DNA of 64,000 nt from an archaeon. Its GTDB lineage: Archaea; Thermoproteota; Nitrososphaeria; Nitrososphaerales; Gagatemarchaeaceae. This document shows positions 1 through 9,911 of this stretch, piece after piece. The number at the start of each line of letters is the position of its first letter. Position 1 is the first letter of the stretch. The stretch is taken from the NCBI GenBank assembly GCA_021827865.1, contig JAKAUC010000009.1, forward strand, positions 496,001-560,000, given 5' to 3'. The notes under the pieces were generated by a model, which was given only the letters and a program-made list of their open reading frames with translations, did not search any database and was not told the origin of the DNA. Made by a program: the position numbers and the translations under genes.

Positions 1-978
1 GGCAGGAAGAGGCTGCTGCAGATATTCAGCCTCCTAATGGTCGCGGCGGGTGCAGTCCTGGCGCTGGACGAGGCCGCCGCCGCAATACTCCTGGCATGCC
101 TGGCGGGAAACATCAGCAGCACGGGGACGGAGGCGGGACCGTTCCAGTCCATCGAAGCCGGGATCCTCCCCGACCTGAGCGGAGAGGGGTCGAGCGTCAG
201 AGCCTTCGGGAGGTACAACATGATAGGCTACTCGGCGGCCGCCCTTGGACAGCTCGCTTCTTCGGGCCCAGGCATCCTCGGGAACAGCGCGGTTGCGTTC
301 CACGTTGTGTTCGCCGGGTTCGCAGTCGTGGGGGTGGTCCTCTTCGCTGTCTACAGCAGGCTGAAGGGCATGGAAGGGAGCCGCGCAGCGAGGCCAGGCC
401 TGGCTAACCTCAGCCAGGCGGCGAGGAAGGACCTCGTGCGGCTCTCGGGGCTGTTCTCCGTGGACTCGCTCGGCGGGGTCTTCGTCACGACATACCTCCT
501 ATCGATCTGGTTCAGCTCGACCTTCGGCCTCCAGCTCGAGTACCTCGGGCCCATATTCTTCGTCGCTAGCTTGGTCACCGCGGCCTCGACCTACGGGGCG
601 GCCATGATCGCCCTGCGAATCGGCAACCTGAGAACCATGGTCTACACCCACCTCGCGTCGAATGGGTTCCTCATCCTCATGGGGCTCGCTGGGTCCCTCC
701 CGCTCGCGCTCCTCTTCCTCTTCCTCCGCCAGAGCGTGTCGCAGATGGACGTCCCGACGAGGCAGGCGCTGATGACAGAGATGTTCCAGAAGGAGGAGAG
801 GGTCCAGGCCTACGCGGTCACCAACACCCTGCGGAGCGCTGGTTCGTTCGTGGGCGGCCCAGCCTCGGCGGTGATGCTCGGGCTTGGGTTGGTGTCGGCG
901 CTCCCGTTCGCGGGTGGGGTCACCAAGATCGGCTATGACCTTCTGACCTTCGCCAGCTACAGGAAGAGATACCGCTAG
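1..978 (+). CDS. MFS transporter, 5'-truncated by window edge
   Basis: Frame is open from base 1 (GRKRLLQIFSLLMVAAG...). Multiple hydrophobic TM segments; MFS-like C-terminal half. Confidence 0.75.
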   Translation, partial: GRKRLLQIFSLLMVAAGAVLALDEAAAAILLACLAGNISSTGTEAGPFQSIEAGILPDLSGEGSSVRAFGRYNMIGYSAAALGQLASSGPGILGNSAVAFHVVFAGFAVVGVVLFAVYSRLKGMEGSRAARPGLANLSQAARKDLVRLSGLFSVDSLGGVFVTTYLLSIWFSSTFGLQLEYLGPIFFVASLVTAASTYGAAMIALRIGNLRTMVYTHLASNGFLILMGLAGSLPLALLFLFLRQSVSQMDVPTRQALMTEMFQKEERVQAYAVTNTLRSAGSFVGGPASAVMLGLGLVSALPFAGGVTKIGYDLLTFASYRKRYR

Positions 979-1264
979 TGCAGCGAGGCTCCCAAGACTG
1001 GGAGTCGGGCCCAGGGCGTTAGATCAGAAGGCGGACCCCGGAGCCCCTAGCAGTCCCGCATCTCGAACGACTGCGACGAACACTCAGTGGACGCTAAGTC
1101 GGTGCAGGCCTCCGGGGAGTGGAGGCGTTCCAATCCCAGGGGACGCGGCATGAGGACGGCAGAGGGAGCATCTGCACGGACTTGAGCCGTGCGGAAGGAC
1201 CACTTCCTACACCAGGACCACCGCACATACGTGGACCGATGTGATTCGGAGAGGGCCGCGCCGG

Positions 1265-2578
1265 CTAGACCTCGGAGGCGCCCGTGAAGTCCCAGCCTGG
1301 TATCGAGGCAGGGGGCTCCCTTGGTCGGAACCCATCGAAGAAGCCTGCTTCCCCGAGCTCCTTCACCACCATGGCCGAGAAGGCTGGCGCTCCAGTCGCC
1401 CCGGGGGAGTTGAAGTTGACGACGTGGGCTGAGCCTTCGCCCTTGAAGAGGAGCGCCTCGGGGACGAAGCCCGACCTGTCGACGACGGAGCTCCTTACCC
1501 CGAAGACGACCCTCCCGTTCAGGAGGGAAGGCGACAGGGCCGGGATGAACCTCCTCACCCTGGCACACATCGCCCGCTTAGAGAGGGAGCTCCGCCACTC
1601 CCCTGCTACGAGGGAGAGGAAGTCCGAGTTGGCGAAGAGCCTCGCCTTCGGCCCCGGGGGACGTTCCAGGAACCGGGGTAGGGAGGAGAGCCCTAACCCT
1701 GAATAGACGTAGGGCCCAGGGACGACCACGGCGTTGGGCCCTATTTGCCGGGACCCGTCCGCCCTCACCACGAAGTGGGGGTCGAGGAATGGATACTGCG
1801 GGAACTCCGGCGGTCGGTAGATGTTCGAGGTCACCCTCGAGGCGAAGGGTTCGTCCACCACCCAGTACTCCCCCCTGAAGTGCAGGGCGGCGAGCCCCCG
1901 GCCGAAGCCGAGGGAGTGGGCGATCTTCAACGCCCCCCCGCCTGCGGCGTTGACCAAGAGCCTGCAGCGGACCGTGGTGGATGACCCGCCCGAGCGGAAC
2001 GTCGCCTGGACGGCCCCCGGCCTCCTGGCCGCCGATACCAGCTCCTGCCCTGCGAGGAACCTCACCCCCCTGGCGAGATCACGCCTCCAGACGCTGCGGG
2101 TGAAAGCGCCGAAGTCGACAGAGACGTCAGTCTTTGAGAAAAGGGCCCCCCTGCACCTGACCTCAGGCTCCCTCGACCTGACCCCGGCCCCGTCGAGGAA
2201 CTCCATCTCTCCCTCGTCCATTCCGTTCTCAACCCCCCAGGTGCGGTACTTCTCCACCGTCCTGACCTCACGCTCGTCCACCGCCACGTTGTAGGTGCCG
2301 ATGGGCCTCCAGGGGAGGCCGTCGACCTTGGCGAGGGACTCCCAGAGTCTGCGGGAGAGCAGAGCGGTCCGCGCGAAGACGCGCTTTTTCGCAGGGTCCA
2401 GATAGTATGGCCTGTGTATCACCCCGGTGTTCCTGGACGAGGTGTGCGCCCCCGGTGACCGGGCTACGTCCGCCAGGGCTATGGTGCAGTCATAGAGTCC
2501 GGAGAGCCAGTAGGCCGTGGTGGCTCCGAGAATCCCCGCCCCCACCACGAGTATGTCGAAGTCCGACGCCTCGGCCAT
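1265..2578 (-). CDS. FAD-dependent oxidoreductase (DAO / L-2-hydroxyglutarate oxidase-like)
   Basis: N-terminal dinucleotide-binding motif DILVVGAGILGATTAYWLS; HTSSRNTGVIHRPYYLDP typical of LhgO/GlpA-like DAO proteins. Confidence 0.8.
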   Translation of the reverse strand: MAEASDFDILVVGAGILGATTAYWLSGLYDCTIALADVARSPGAHTSSRNTGVIHRPYYLDPAKKRVFARTALLSRRLWESLAKVDGLPWRPIGTYNVAVDEREVRTVEKYRTWGVENGMDEGEMEFLDGAGVRSREPEVRCRGALFSKTDVSVDFGAFTRSVWRRDLARGVRFLAGQELVSAARRPGAVQATFRSGGSSTTVRCRLLVNAAGGGALKIAHSLGFGRGLAALHFRGEYWVVDEPFASRVTSNIYRPPEFPQYPFLDPHFVVRADGSRQIGPNAVVVPGPYVYSGLGLSSLPRFLERPPGPKARLFANSDFLSLVAGEWRSSLSKRAMCARVRRFIPALSPSLLNGRVVFGVRSSVVDRSGFVPEALLFKGEGSAHVVNFNSPGATGAPAFSAMVVKELGEAGFFDGFRPREPPASIPGWDFTGASEV

Positions 2579-2617
2579 GACCCACTGCGGGGAGGACGGA
2601 GCGTTAAGGGTCTTGGC

Positions 2618-2923
2618 CTAGATCCCCTTCAGGTACCCGTTGGCGTCGAGCCACTGGGTGTGCGCCTGGATGTACCGCCAGAGGATGTCCGCCTTCGCGT
2701 TGTCGAAGTCCCAGGGAGCGACAAGTACGATGTCCCCCTCGCGTATCCACATCCTCCGCTTCAGTTTCCCCCTGATCCTGCACATCCTCGTCACGCCGTC
2801 CGCGCACTTCACGATCACCTGGTCCCCACCGGTCATTTTGATGGCCCTGCCGAGTATCTCCCCCTGCTGGGGCATCACGAGCTCCTTCAGGTTTGCTTCG
2901 CTGAGGACCTTTCTCTTTCCCAA
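2618..2923 (-). CDS. eif1A: Translation initiation factor aIF-1A
   Basis: S1/OB-fold with GDQVIVKCADGVTRMCRIRGKLKRRMWIREGDIVLVAPWDF, characteristic of eIF1A. Confidence 0.93.
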   Translation of the reverse strand: MGKRKVLSEANLKELVMPQQGEILGRAIKMTGGDQVIVKCADGVTRMCRIRGKLKRRMWIREGDIVLVAPWDFDNAKADILWRYIQAHTQWLDANGYLKGI

Positions 2924-2956
2924 GAAGTCTCATCCGACGCCGCCGGCGGGATGATA

Positions 2957-4177
2957 TTAATGATATCGGCGCCAGCGGCCCGGTCTGCCCCGTTGCTTCT
3001 CGCCGCGGCCGTGCCTCCATGGCCTGGGGCCCTTCGAGGAGAGCGCTGGCCTCGACCTCTTCCTGGCGTCTTCTTCGCGCAGGGGATTGATGGGCGCCTT
3101 GGCGAGGGCCGCTATGCGGGCGAAATCCCCTTCTTCGTCCGAGCTCACGAAGGTGTAGGATCGGCCGACGTCTCCGGCCCTGGCCGTCCTTCCCACCCTG
3201 TGGAAGTACACCGTGGGGTCTTCGGGGACGTCGTAGTTGATGACGCAGTCAACCTGGCGGACGTCGATTCCCCTGCTCGCGACGTCGGTCGCGACCAGCA
3301 CGTCTGCCTTCCCCGCCCTGAATAGCCCCATGGAGTGGTCGCGCTGATTCTGGGAGAGGTCGCCATGGAGAGAGACCACGCTGAGGAAACGCCTCTCCAG
3401 CTCCCTGGCGAGCCTGATGGTGCCATACCTCGTCCTGCAGAAGACGACGGCGCTCTTGCGGTTCTCCTTCTCGAGGATGTCGAGCAGGAGCTGGAGCTTC
3501 TGGTCCCGCTCGGTCCTGGCGTAGAACTGCTCCAGGGTCTCCGCGGAAGGCTCGTTCTCGTCCACCATCACCCTGATTGGGTCGGGGACGTACCTCTGGG
3601 AGAGCTGAACTATCGACCTCGGCATGGTGGCAGAGAACAGGGCCGTCTGCCTCGCGTTGGGTGTCTTGTCGAGTATGAAGTCGACGTCTTCGATGAAACC
3701 CATGTCGAGCATCACATCCGCCTCGTCGAGGACCACGAACTTGACGGAGTCGAGCCTGAGCGTCCCCCTCTTGATGTGGTCGATGGTCCGTCCGGGCGTC
3801 CCGACGACGATGTGCGCGCCCCTCCTGAGGGCGTCCAGCTGGACGTTCATCGACTGCCCTCCGTAGATGGTCACCACCCTCACTGTCGTGTATGACCCAA
3901 TCTTCTGGAGTTCGAGCGTTATCTGGACAGCGAGCTCTCTCGTGGGAGCGAGCACCAGGGCCTGCACCCGCGCCACCGAGGGGTCGACGGCCTGCACCAC
4001 GGGGATACCGAAGGCGAGGGTCTTCCCCGAGCCGGCCTTCGCCTGGCCTATGAAGTTCCTCCCCTCCAGGAGCGGCCCTATGGCCTGGGCTTGTATGGGG
4101 AAGGGCCTGACATAGCCGGAGGAAGCGACCCCTTTCCTGATGGCCGGGTGCAGGGGAAACGCTTCAAAGCCGCTCAA
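2957..4177 (-). CDS. DEAD-box RNA helicase
   Basis: Q-motif, AKAGSGKT, PTRELA, DEAD (VVLDEADVMLD), SAT, HRVGRTAR motifs. Confidence 0.95.
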   Translation of the reverse strand: MSGFEAFPLHPAIRKGVASSGYVRPFPIQAQAIGPLLEGRNFIGQAKAGSGKTLAFGIPVVQAVDPSVARVQALVLAPTRELAVQITLELQKIGSYTTVRVVTIYGGQSMNVQLDALRRGAHIVVGTPGRTIDHIKRGTLRLDSVKFVVLDEADVMLDMGFIEDVDFILDKTPNARQTALFSATMPRSIVQLSQRYVPDPIRVMVDENEPSAETLEQFYARTERDQKLQLLLDILEKENRKSAVVFCRTRYGTIRLARELERRFLSVVSLHGDLSQNQRDHSMGLFRAGKADVLVATDVASRGIDVRQVDCVINYDVPEDPTVYFHRVGRTARAGDVGRSYTFVSSDEEGDFARIAALAKAPINPLREEDARKRSRPALSSKGPRPWRHGRGEKQRGRPGRWRRYH

Positions 4178-4303
4178 GTACGTGCACCTCCAGACGGATG
4201 TCCTTCCACTTTAACTGGGCCGCTCCGGTTGCCCGTATTTAAGACAGGGAAAGCCCCCCTCCTTCAGTAGTGGATAAGAAGAGGGCGCGCAAGGGGCATC
4301 TCC

Positions 4304-4450
4304 ATGGAGGAACCAGCTCTCCAGGTCAAGGGCCCGCCCAAGGAGTGCCCCCAGTGCGGGGCTAAGGTCAGGCTCTATCGGACCCCCAGGGGGCTCCGCT
4401 GCGGCGACTGCGTAAAGAAGATGGATTCTGCCGGGCTGGGGTTCAGGTAG
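4304..4450 (+). CDS. 48-aa CPxCG-type zinc-ribbon microprotein (not in ORF track)
   Basis: ATG..TAG reads MEEPALQVKGPPKECPQCGAKVRLYRTPRGLRCGDCVKKMDSAGLGFR; two CxxC knuckles (CPQC / CGDC). Confidence 0.7.
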   Translation: MEEPALQVKGPPKECPQCGAKVRLYRTPRGLRCGDCVKKMDSAGLGFR

Positions 4451-4487
4451 AAGGCCCCGGCCGGGGGCATAATGGCAGTGCACGTGT

Positions 4488-5795
4488 TTGTCGCTCCTAT
4501 CCAGATATGGTCTGCAAGGACTCCAGAGGGAGTCCTGGGTGCTGTTCGCGATAAGGACCCTAAACTCGCTCGGCTTCTCCATGGCGATGCCGTTCTTCGG
4601 CCTCTACCTCGCCGAGGTCAGGGGGATCGACCTGGCGTCCACGGGCCTGGTTTACTTCGCCGCGGGGGCGCTCAACCTGGGGAGCCAGCTCCTGGGAGGG
4701 AGGTTGACCGACGCCGTGGGCCCCAAGAAGGTCATGCTCGCTGGGTACTTCACTTCCATCGCCACCTCCGTCGCCCTCGGGTTCATGGTGCTCGACAACA
4801 GCGCCGCGCTGTACTTCTTCGTCCTTTACCCCCTCTTCTCGTTCCTCAGGGGCTTCTCCAACCCTGCGACCGGGTCGATAATCGCTGGGCAGCCTGTCAG
4901 CCAGATCCGGCCTGGGTACAACCTGCTCACCATCGGCGGGAACCTCGGCTTCGCGATAGGGCCGGCGGTTGGGGGGCCCATCACCCAGGCCTTCGGCTAC
5001 GACTCGGTCTTCTTCATCAGCGCCGCCATGGTGGTCCCGGTCATCCTGCTCACCATTTTCCTGATTCGCGGGGGGGTCAGGCGGTCCGGGGACCCGCGCG
5101 AGGGGGATGCGAGGCGGATGCTTTCGTGGAAGAAGGACACGAGCATCATCGCGTTCCTGCTCCTCATGGCGTGCCTCTACTTCGCCGTGGGATATGAGAT
5201 CCAGCCGCTGGCCCTCTACACCGGGGTCCTACTGCACTTCACCAACACGCAGATCGGCTACCTCTTCGCAACCAACGGCGCAGTCATCGTCATCCTGCAG
5301 CTCCCCCTGATTAGCATGGTCCAGAGGGCCAGGACCCTCGCTTTCCCCCTGCTGCTGTCTCCGCTCCTCCTCGTGGCGAGCTTCGTGATGGCCGGGCTGT
5401 CCACCAGTTTCCTGCAGTACGAGGCCGTGATGGTCGTGCTCACCCTCGGGGAAATCATGGCCACGGTTCCGTCGCAGACGGTGATTGCCCTCTTTTCGAA
5501 GTCCGGCAACAGGGGGACATACCAGGGCTACTACTACGCTGCCACCTCGTCGGGGAGGTCGATCGCCGCGGCCGTCGGGCCGGCCAGCTTCCAGCTCCTT
5601 AGCTTCGACCCGGCCTGGGGCTGGTACGCTCTCGCGGGATTCGCCGCTGCCGTGTTCTGCGGGTTCGCGGTCGTCGGGCCTGGGCTCCAGCGGGAATACG
5701 AGGGACTTTCAAAGCCAAAGGGCGGAGGGGAGGCGGAAGAGAAAGCGCCAGGGGTCCCGCCCCCGGCGAAGTTGAATCCGTCTCCTCCAGGGTGA
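4488..5795 (+). CDS. MFS transporter
   Basis: About 12 hydrophobic segments; GGRLTDAVGPKKVM loop 2-3 motif. Confidence 0.88.
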   Translation: MSLLSRYGLQGLQRESWVLFAIRTLNSLGFSMAMPFFGLYLAEVRGIDLASTGLVYFAAGALNLGSQLLGGRLTDAVGPKKVMLAGYFTSIATSVALGFMVLDNSAALYFFVLYPLFSFLRGFSNPATGSIIAGQPVSQIRPGYNLLTIGGNLGFAIGPAVGGPITQAFGYDSVFFISAAMVVPVILLTIFLIRGGVRRSGDPREGDARRMLSWKKDTSIIAFLLLMACLYFAVGYEIQPLALYTGVLLHFTNTQIGYLFATNGAVIVILQLPLISMVQRARTLAFPLLLSPLLLVASFVMAGLSTSFLQYEAVMVVLTLGEIMATVPSQTVIALFSKSGNRGTYQGYYYAATSSGRSIAAAVGPASFQLLSFDPAWGWYALAGFAAAVFCGFAVVGPGLQREYEGLSKPKGGGEAEEKAPGVPPPAKLNPSPPG

Positions 5796-5957
5796 CGCTC
5801 GGGTCTCAGCATAAGGCGGGCTCATTCCATGCTCGCCCTGGACCATCCGTCGGGCACTGATCGACCCCAGGAGCCGTCTTTCTGGGTAGGGCAGAGCTCC
5901 CGCTGGGTTCTCAAAAAACAGAAGGAGGGTCCCAGGCCTCTCGGCCCAGGACTGTCT

Positions 5958-8279
5958 CTATACGTTGACCGGTTGGTAGTAGATTTGGTTGTAGAAGCTG
6001 CCCACGAACTCGTTGTCGACGACGCCGTGGACGTAGGGCTGCAGGAAGAAGAAGTTCGTTGGGAAGCCCGCGTTGGGCTGCCCTGCAGGAATCTCTGGGA
6101 TTGGTGTGTAGATCCATATCTGGTTCTGTTGTGCCATCTTGTACAGCGTGCTAGCGCAGGTCTGCGCTTGAGCCGTAGACGCTGGGAACTCGCATGCCAG
6201 TGCCTCTGCGTTGACGGTGGAGTTGGTGTAGAACCCGTTGTACGGTGACGGGGTCATCAGTGGGAAGAACATGCCCAGGAATGGGTCGTTGAAGTCAGCG
6301 CCCCAGCCTATGAGTTGGACCGCTGGATAGGTCTGTGCTTTGGAGTCGAGTATGTCGAGCTCCGTTGTGGTGGTCCCGAACGGCACCGCGGTGATGCCGA
6401 ACTGGCTCAGTGAGTTCTGGATCACGGTGAGCGTGACCTCCAGAGCGCCTGTGAGAGGGACTGCGTAGTACAGCTTGAACGGCTGTAGCTGCGAACCCTT
6501 CTGGTCACCGATTATGGTCCCTGCGGCCAGCGTCGTCCCGTTGGACAGCGTCAAGGCAGTGGAGAGGACCGTGTAGGTGTGCGACTGCAGGCCGAACTCT
6601 TGGAAGTAGTTGACGGCCGCAGTGGTGTTCTCCTGAGGGAGCGGGTAGTTCGGTAGGTTGTAGTATGCGTAGGCCGGCGTCAGCGGACCGACGAAGTATC
6701 CGTCGTAGGCTGTGTTGTTGAAGTAGTTAGGCTGGTTGAGCGCCGTGTAGTTCAGCGCGGACGCCATACCCTGCCTGAAGCTGGTGAAGTTGGTCGGAGA
6801 CTGGTAGGTGTTGAACTGGGCGAAGAGCGCGTAGGGGAATGCGCCAATCCCCCTCAATATCTGGTTGAAGGAGAAGGTGGATCTCACGTTAGCCGGGAGG
6901 CCGTCATACATCGCGTTGTAGTTGAACGGCGCCTCGGTAGAAATCTGTGCCTTGTTGGTGCTAAAGTCACCCTCGGCCTGGGCGTCTGTCGAGAACGGTG
7001 CTATGACTACGGTGTTGATGCTGGCTGGTCTTGCGATGACAGGGACGTTCGTGGCAGACGACTGACCCGCCCAGTAGTTGGGGGTAGCTGTCAGCACGAC
7101 CGGGTTGTTCCCAGCCCCTACCGACGATACGATGTAGGGGCCGGTCCCGATCCCGCCGTGGGTGTCGAAGTATGAGTTGGCTGTGTTGTTGGCGACTCCT
7201 CCGTGGGCGTCGACGAACGCAGGCTCGACCATCTGCTGGCCGTCGAACCCTGCCCACAGTTGTGGACCGAATGGCCCGAGGGTCCTCAGATAGTTGGCGC
7301 TGAAGTAGGACGTCGAGTTGGCCACGTATGCCTGCTCAGGGTACGCCATGATGGCGGCCTGGGTGGTGTTGGAGGGACTAAAGTTGGAGAGCATCTGGTT
7401 CAGCGCTCTCACTGCCAGGTTAACGGCCGCCGGTGTATCAGCTGCCGTCTGGAGTCCAGTCACAGACTGGATCGCGGCCCTGAGACCCCACGGGATTTGA
7501 TTGCCCATGGCGTTGTAGGAGTAGCTGCCAGACCCGAACTGGGCGCCCGCGGTCTCGTTGTAGGACACTTCGTTCCAGTTGTACAGGCTGACACCGGAAG
7601 GCGCGTTGATGTACTGGGTGCGCACGATCGAGAACCACTGGTCGTATGCTGTTGCTGGTGTCCCGTCCGAGAACGTGACGCCCGACCTGATGTGGAAGAC
7701 GTTCGTGCAGCCACCGTTGGTGATCCAGTACTGGTCTGCGATGACCGGGAGGAGCTGGCTGCCGCTGTTGCCGTTGTACATGACCAGGTTCTGGAAGACT
7801 GCGTTGTAGTATGGAAGGTCCTGCGAGTAGAACCCAGCTGCTGGGTCCAGGTAGTCCGGCGGAGCCCCTGTTGACTCATCGACCAGCTGGTTAGCGTTGG
7901 TCGGCCCATACTGGCCTGCGCCAGTGGTGGGCGGAGTGGAGGTGACCGGGTAGTTGTAGTTCGCAGACGAGTTTGCGGCGGTGTAGGTGAACGACTGGGT
8001 AGGGGGGACTGTCCCCGATATCGCAGAGGTGCACGATGCCACCGTCAGCGGCGTCTGTGGCGCTGAGGTCGAGGAGCTCGACTGGCTTGTCGAAGAGACC
8101 GAGTGGGTACTTGACGAGGCCGTGCTGGTAGTTGACGATGTCGAAGTCGTCGAGGTCGTTGTCTTCGAAGGCGATGTGGTGAGGACGAAGTAGCCGGCGG
8201 CGGCCGCGATGACGAGGATTACGACGATGATGGCGACTGTTGCAGTTGTGGTAAGTGCTTTGCGTCTGGTAATTTTCAT
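5958..8279 (-). CDS. ABC transporter substrate-binding protein, family 5 (peptide/oligosaccharide type), TM-anchored with Ser/Thr linker
   Basis: N-terminal TM then a TTTSTTSTSSTTST linker; DYLDPAAGF, SDGTPATAYD and GTGPYIV motifs of SBP_bac_5. Confidence 0.85.
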   Translation of the reverse strand: MKITRRKALTTTATVAIIVVILVIAAAAGYFVLTTSPSKTTTSTTSTSSTTSTASSSTHSVSSTSQSSSSTSAPQTPLTVASCTSAISGTVPPTQSFTYTAANSSANYNYPVTSTPPTTGAGQYGPTNANQLVDESTGAPPDYLDPAAGFYSQDLPYYNAVFQNLVMYNGNSGSQLLPVIADQYWITNGGCTNVFHIRSGVTFSDGTPATAYDQWFSIVRTQYINAPSGVSLYNWNEVSYNETAGAQFGSGSYSYNAMGNQIPWGLRAAIQSVTGLQTAADTPAAVNLAVRALNQMLSNFSPSNTTQAAIMAYPEQAYVANSTSYFSANYLRTLGPFGPQLWAGFDGQQMVEPAFVDAHGGVANNTANSYFDTHGGIGTGPYIVSSVGAGNNPVVLTATPNYWAGQSSATNVPVIARPASINTVVIAPFSTDAQAEGDFSTNKAQISTEAPFNYNAMYDGLPANVRSTFSFNQILRGIGAFPYALFAQFNTYQSPTNFTSFRQGMASALNYTALNQPNYFNNTAYDGYFVGPLTPAYAYYNLPNYPLPQENTTAAVNYFQEFGLQSHTYTVLSTALTLSNGTTLAAGTIIGDQKGSQLQPFKLYYAVPLTGALEVTLTVIQNSLSQFGITAVPFGTTTTELDILDSKAQTYPAVQLIGWGADFNDPFLGMFFPLMTPSPYNGFYTNSTVNAEALACEFPASTAQAQTCASTLYKMAQQNQIWIYTPIPEIPAGQPNAGFPTNFFFLQPYVHGVVDNEFVGSFYNQIYYQPVNV

Positions 8280-8577
8280 TCTCGGACTGAAAAGTCGTCT
8301 AATTTACTTTAAGGATTGTTGACGATTTTGGATTTTACTTAAACTTTGTTGACATCTGAGGGTGTTGCGTCTGGACCGAACCGATTCCTGACACGATGGA
8401 TCCAAAATGTGCAGGGCGGCGTCGCCCTGGGTCAGACACCAGTACCGTCAGATCAGCCTGCCGCTCGTCGGCCCCCCGGCTCCAAAGGAGGAACAACGAA
8501 CGCATAACTGAGTTTGCGCCCAGACCGCCATGCAGAATCTCATCGAAGGTCAATCTGCTGTGCCTGTCGTATGTCAG

Positions 8578-8591
8578 CCGCCATTTGGCGG
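8578..8591. promoter_or_regulatory. Candidate operator CCGCCA-TT-TGGCGG upstream of TATA box (8599-8605)
   Basis: Perfect 6-bp inverted repeat; same core and same 9-nt gap to the TATA sequence as the site at 10945-10962. Confidence 0.6.
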
Positions 8592-8636
8592 TACTTGATT
8601 TATATCCTAATGCAGACAGTTCGCCCACCGATATGC

Positions 8637-9911
8637 ATGGAATTCGGCGGGCCCTCGCTGTCGGCCCCTGACTGGAACCCACCCGTCGGGAATCCGGCGG
8701 AGAACGCTGCGCTGTGGAAGGTTGTGCTAAGAGCGTTCGGATTCACTAACGACCCGTTCAGCGCAGAGTATGTCTTGACCAGGCCCGGACTATTGTCTGC
8801 GCAGACAAGGCTAAGCCTCTCGCGTCTGGCGAAGCGTGTGCGTTCTGGGACGGATGTGTTGCTTGTGGGACCTGACGGTTCAGGGAAGACGCTGTTGCTG
8901 AGCCTGCTGGCGAAGGGCCTTAACCAGACCGGTAAGAGTGAGAAGGTTGGTTCGTCCGGCGCTGTTTGCTCAGGGTGGCAGCTTGAACATAACTGGGCGA
9001 AGAAGCCCCGCCGTGCAAGCCTAGCAGGTTCCTCTGAGAGGAATCAGCTGAAGCAGCATGGCCCGCTCATCGTCGACGACTGCGACCGGGTGGTTGGACA
9101 GATCATGGAGGGAAGGAGCCACCCGACTCACCCCAGGAGCGTCCTCCCGAAATACGTCCTGAGCGTCTCTTACATAACATATCGTGGCTTGCTACGCATG
9201 AGGTCAGTCCCAGAGGGGTTCGTCGTTCAGTTGCTGCCGCGTTTCGAAAGGCGAGAGATAGAGTTGATGCTCAGGCTTTCCGTGGAATCCTGCGCCATGG
9301 ATGGAGACCCCTACGAACCCGACGCATATCAGGCAATCTCGGAACGGGCCATGGGCCTCCCCGGGCTTGCCGCGGACCTCGCCGGCGCCTGTCTCTGGAT
9401 AGGAGGTTGGGCAGGGGTGACGAGGATTTCAAAGGCGCTTGTGGCCATGGTGGCAGAACGCCTCTCTTACGACGACGCGAACAAGCTGCTCACTGGTAGG
9501 CTTGAGCTCCAAGGAAATGAAGCGAGAGTCGCCCATGAAGTGCTCAGGCGGTGCTACACCGATGGGGAGATGCGCAAGAGCGACATCGTCAAGGGGCTTA
9601 GGAACCTGGCGAGGTCGACGGCCTACAGCGGCCTTGCGAACCTAGTGGAGGAACACCTCCTCTACGCCGTACAGCGTGGCTATCGCGTCTGCTATGGAAT
9701 CCCCAAGCCGGTTAGAGCGGCGCTACAGACGGTCGAAGCCAGGAGAACTGCCGGCGCGGAGACAAGGCATCTGGAAGATCATGACGATGCAGCCGGGAGG
9801 CTCGGACAGGCCCCGAGTATTCGTGGTCCCGAATTGGAGGCACACCTGCTGCGTCGTCAAATGGCTGCGCCCAGCTTAAATCGTGCAGACCTCTTCCGCG
9901 CCCCGCAATGA
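8637..9911 (+). CDS. AAA+ ATPase with C-terminal winged helix (ORC/ExeA-like fold)
   Basis: Walker A VGPDGSGKT, Walker B PLIVDDCD. Start moved to ATG 8637, consistent with a near-leaderless transcript from TATA 8599-8605. Confidence 0.75.
   Translation: MEFGGPSLSAPDWNPPVGNPAENAALWKVVLRAFGFTNDPFSAEYVLTRPGLLSAQTRLSLSRLAKRVRSGTDVLLVGPDGSGKTLLLSLLAKGLNQTGKSEKVGSSGAVCSGWQLEHNWAKKPRRASLAGSSERNQLKQHGPLIVDDCDRVVGQIMEGRSHPTHPRSVLPKYVLSVSYITYRGLLRMRSVPEGFVVQLLPRFERREIELMLRLSVESCAMDGDPYEPDAYQAISERAMGLPGLAADLAGACLWIGGWAGVTRISKALVAMVAERLSYDDANKLLTGRLELQGNEARVAHEVLRRCYTDGEMRKSDIVKGLRNLARSTAYSGLANLVEEHLLYAVQRGYRVCYGIPKPVRAALQTVEARRTAGAETRHLEDHDDAAGRLGQAPSIRGPELEAHLLRRQMAAPSLNRADLFRAPQ

Noticed and set aside
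34-303. Numerous ORFs antisense or out of frame to good genes (e.g. 34-303, 3335-3895, 18971-19864, 54231-55106)
   Set aside because: High-GC shadow ORFs: Arg/Pro/Gly-rich translations overlapping well-supported CDSs.
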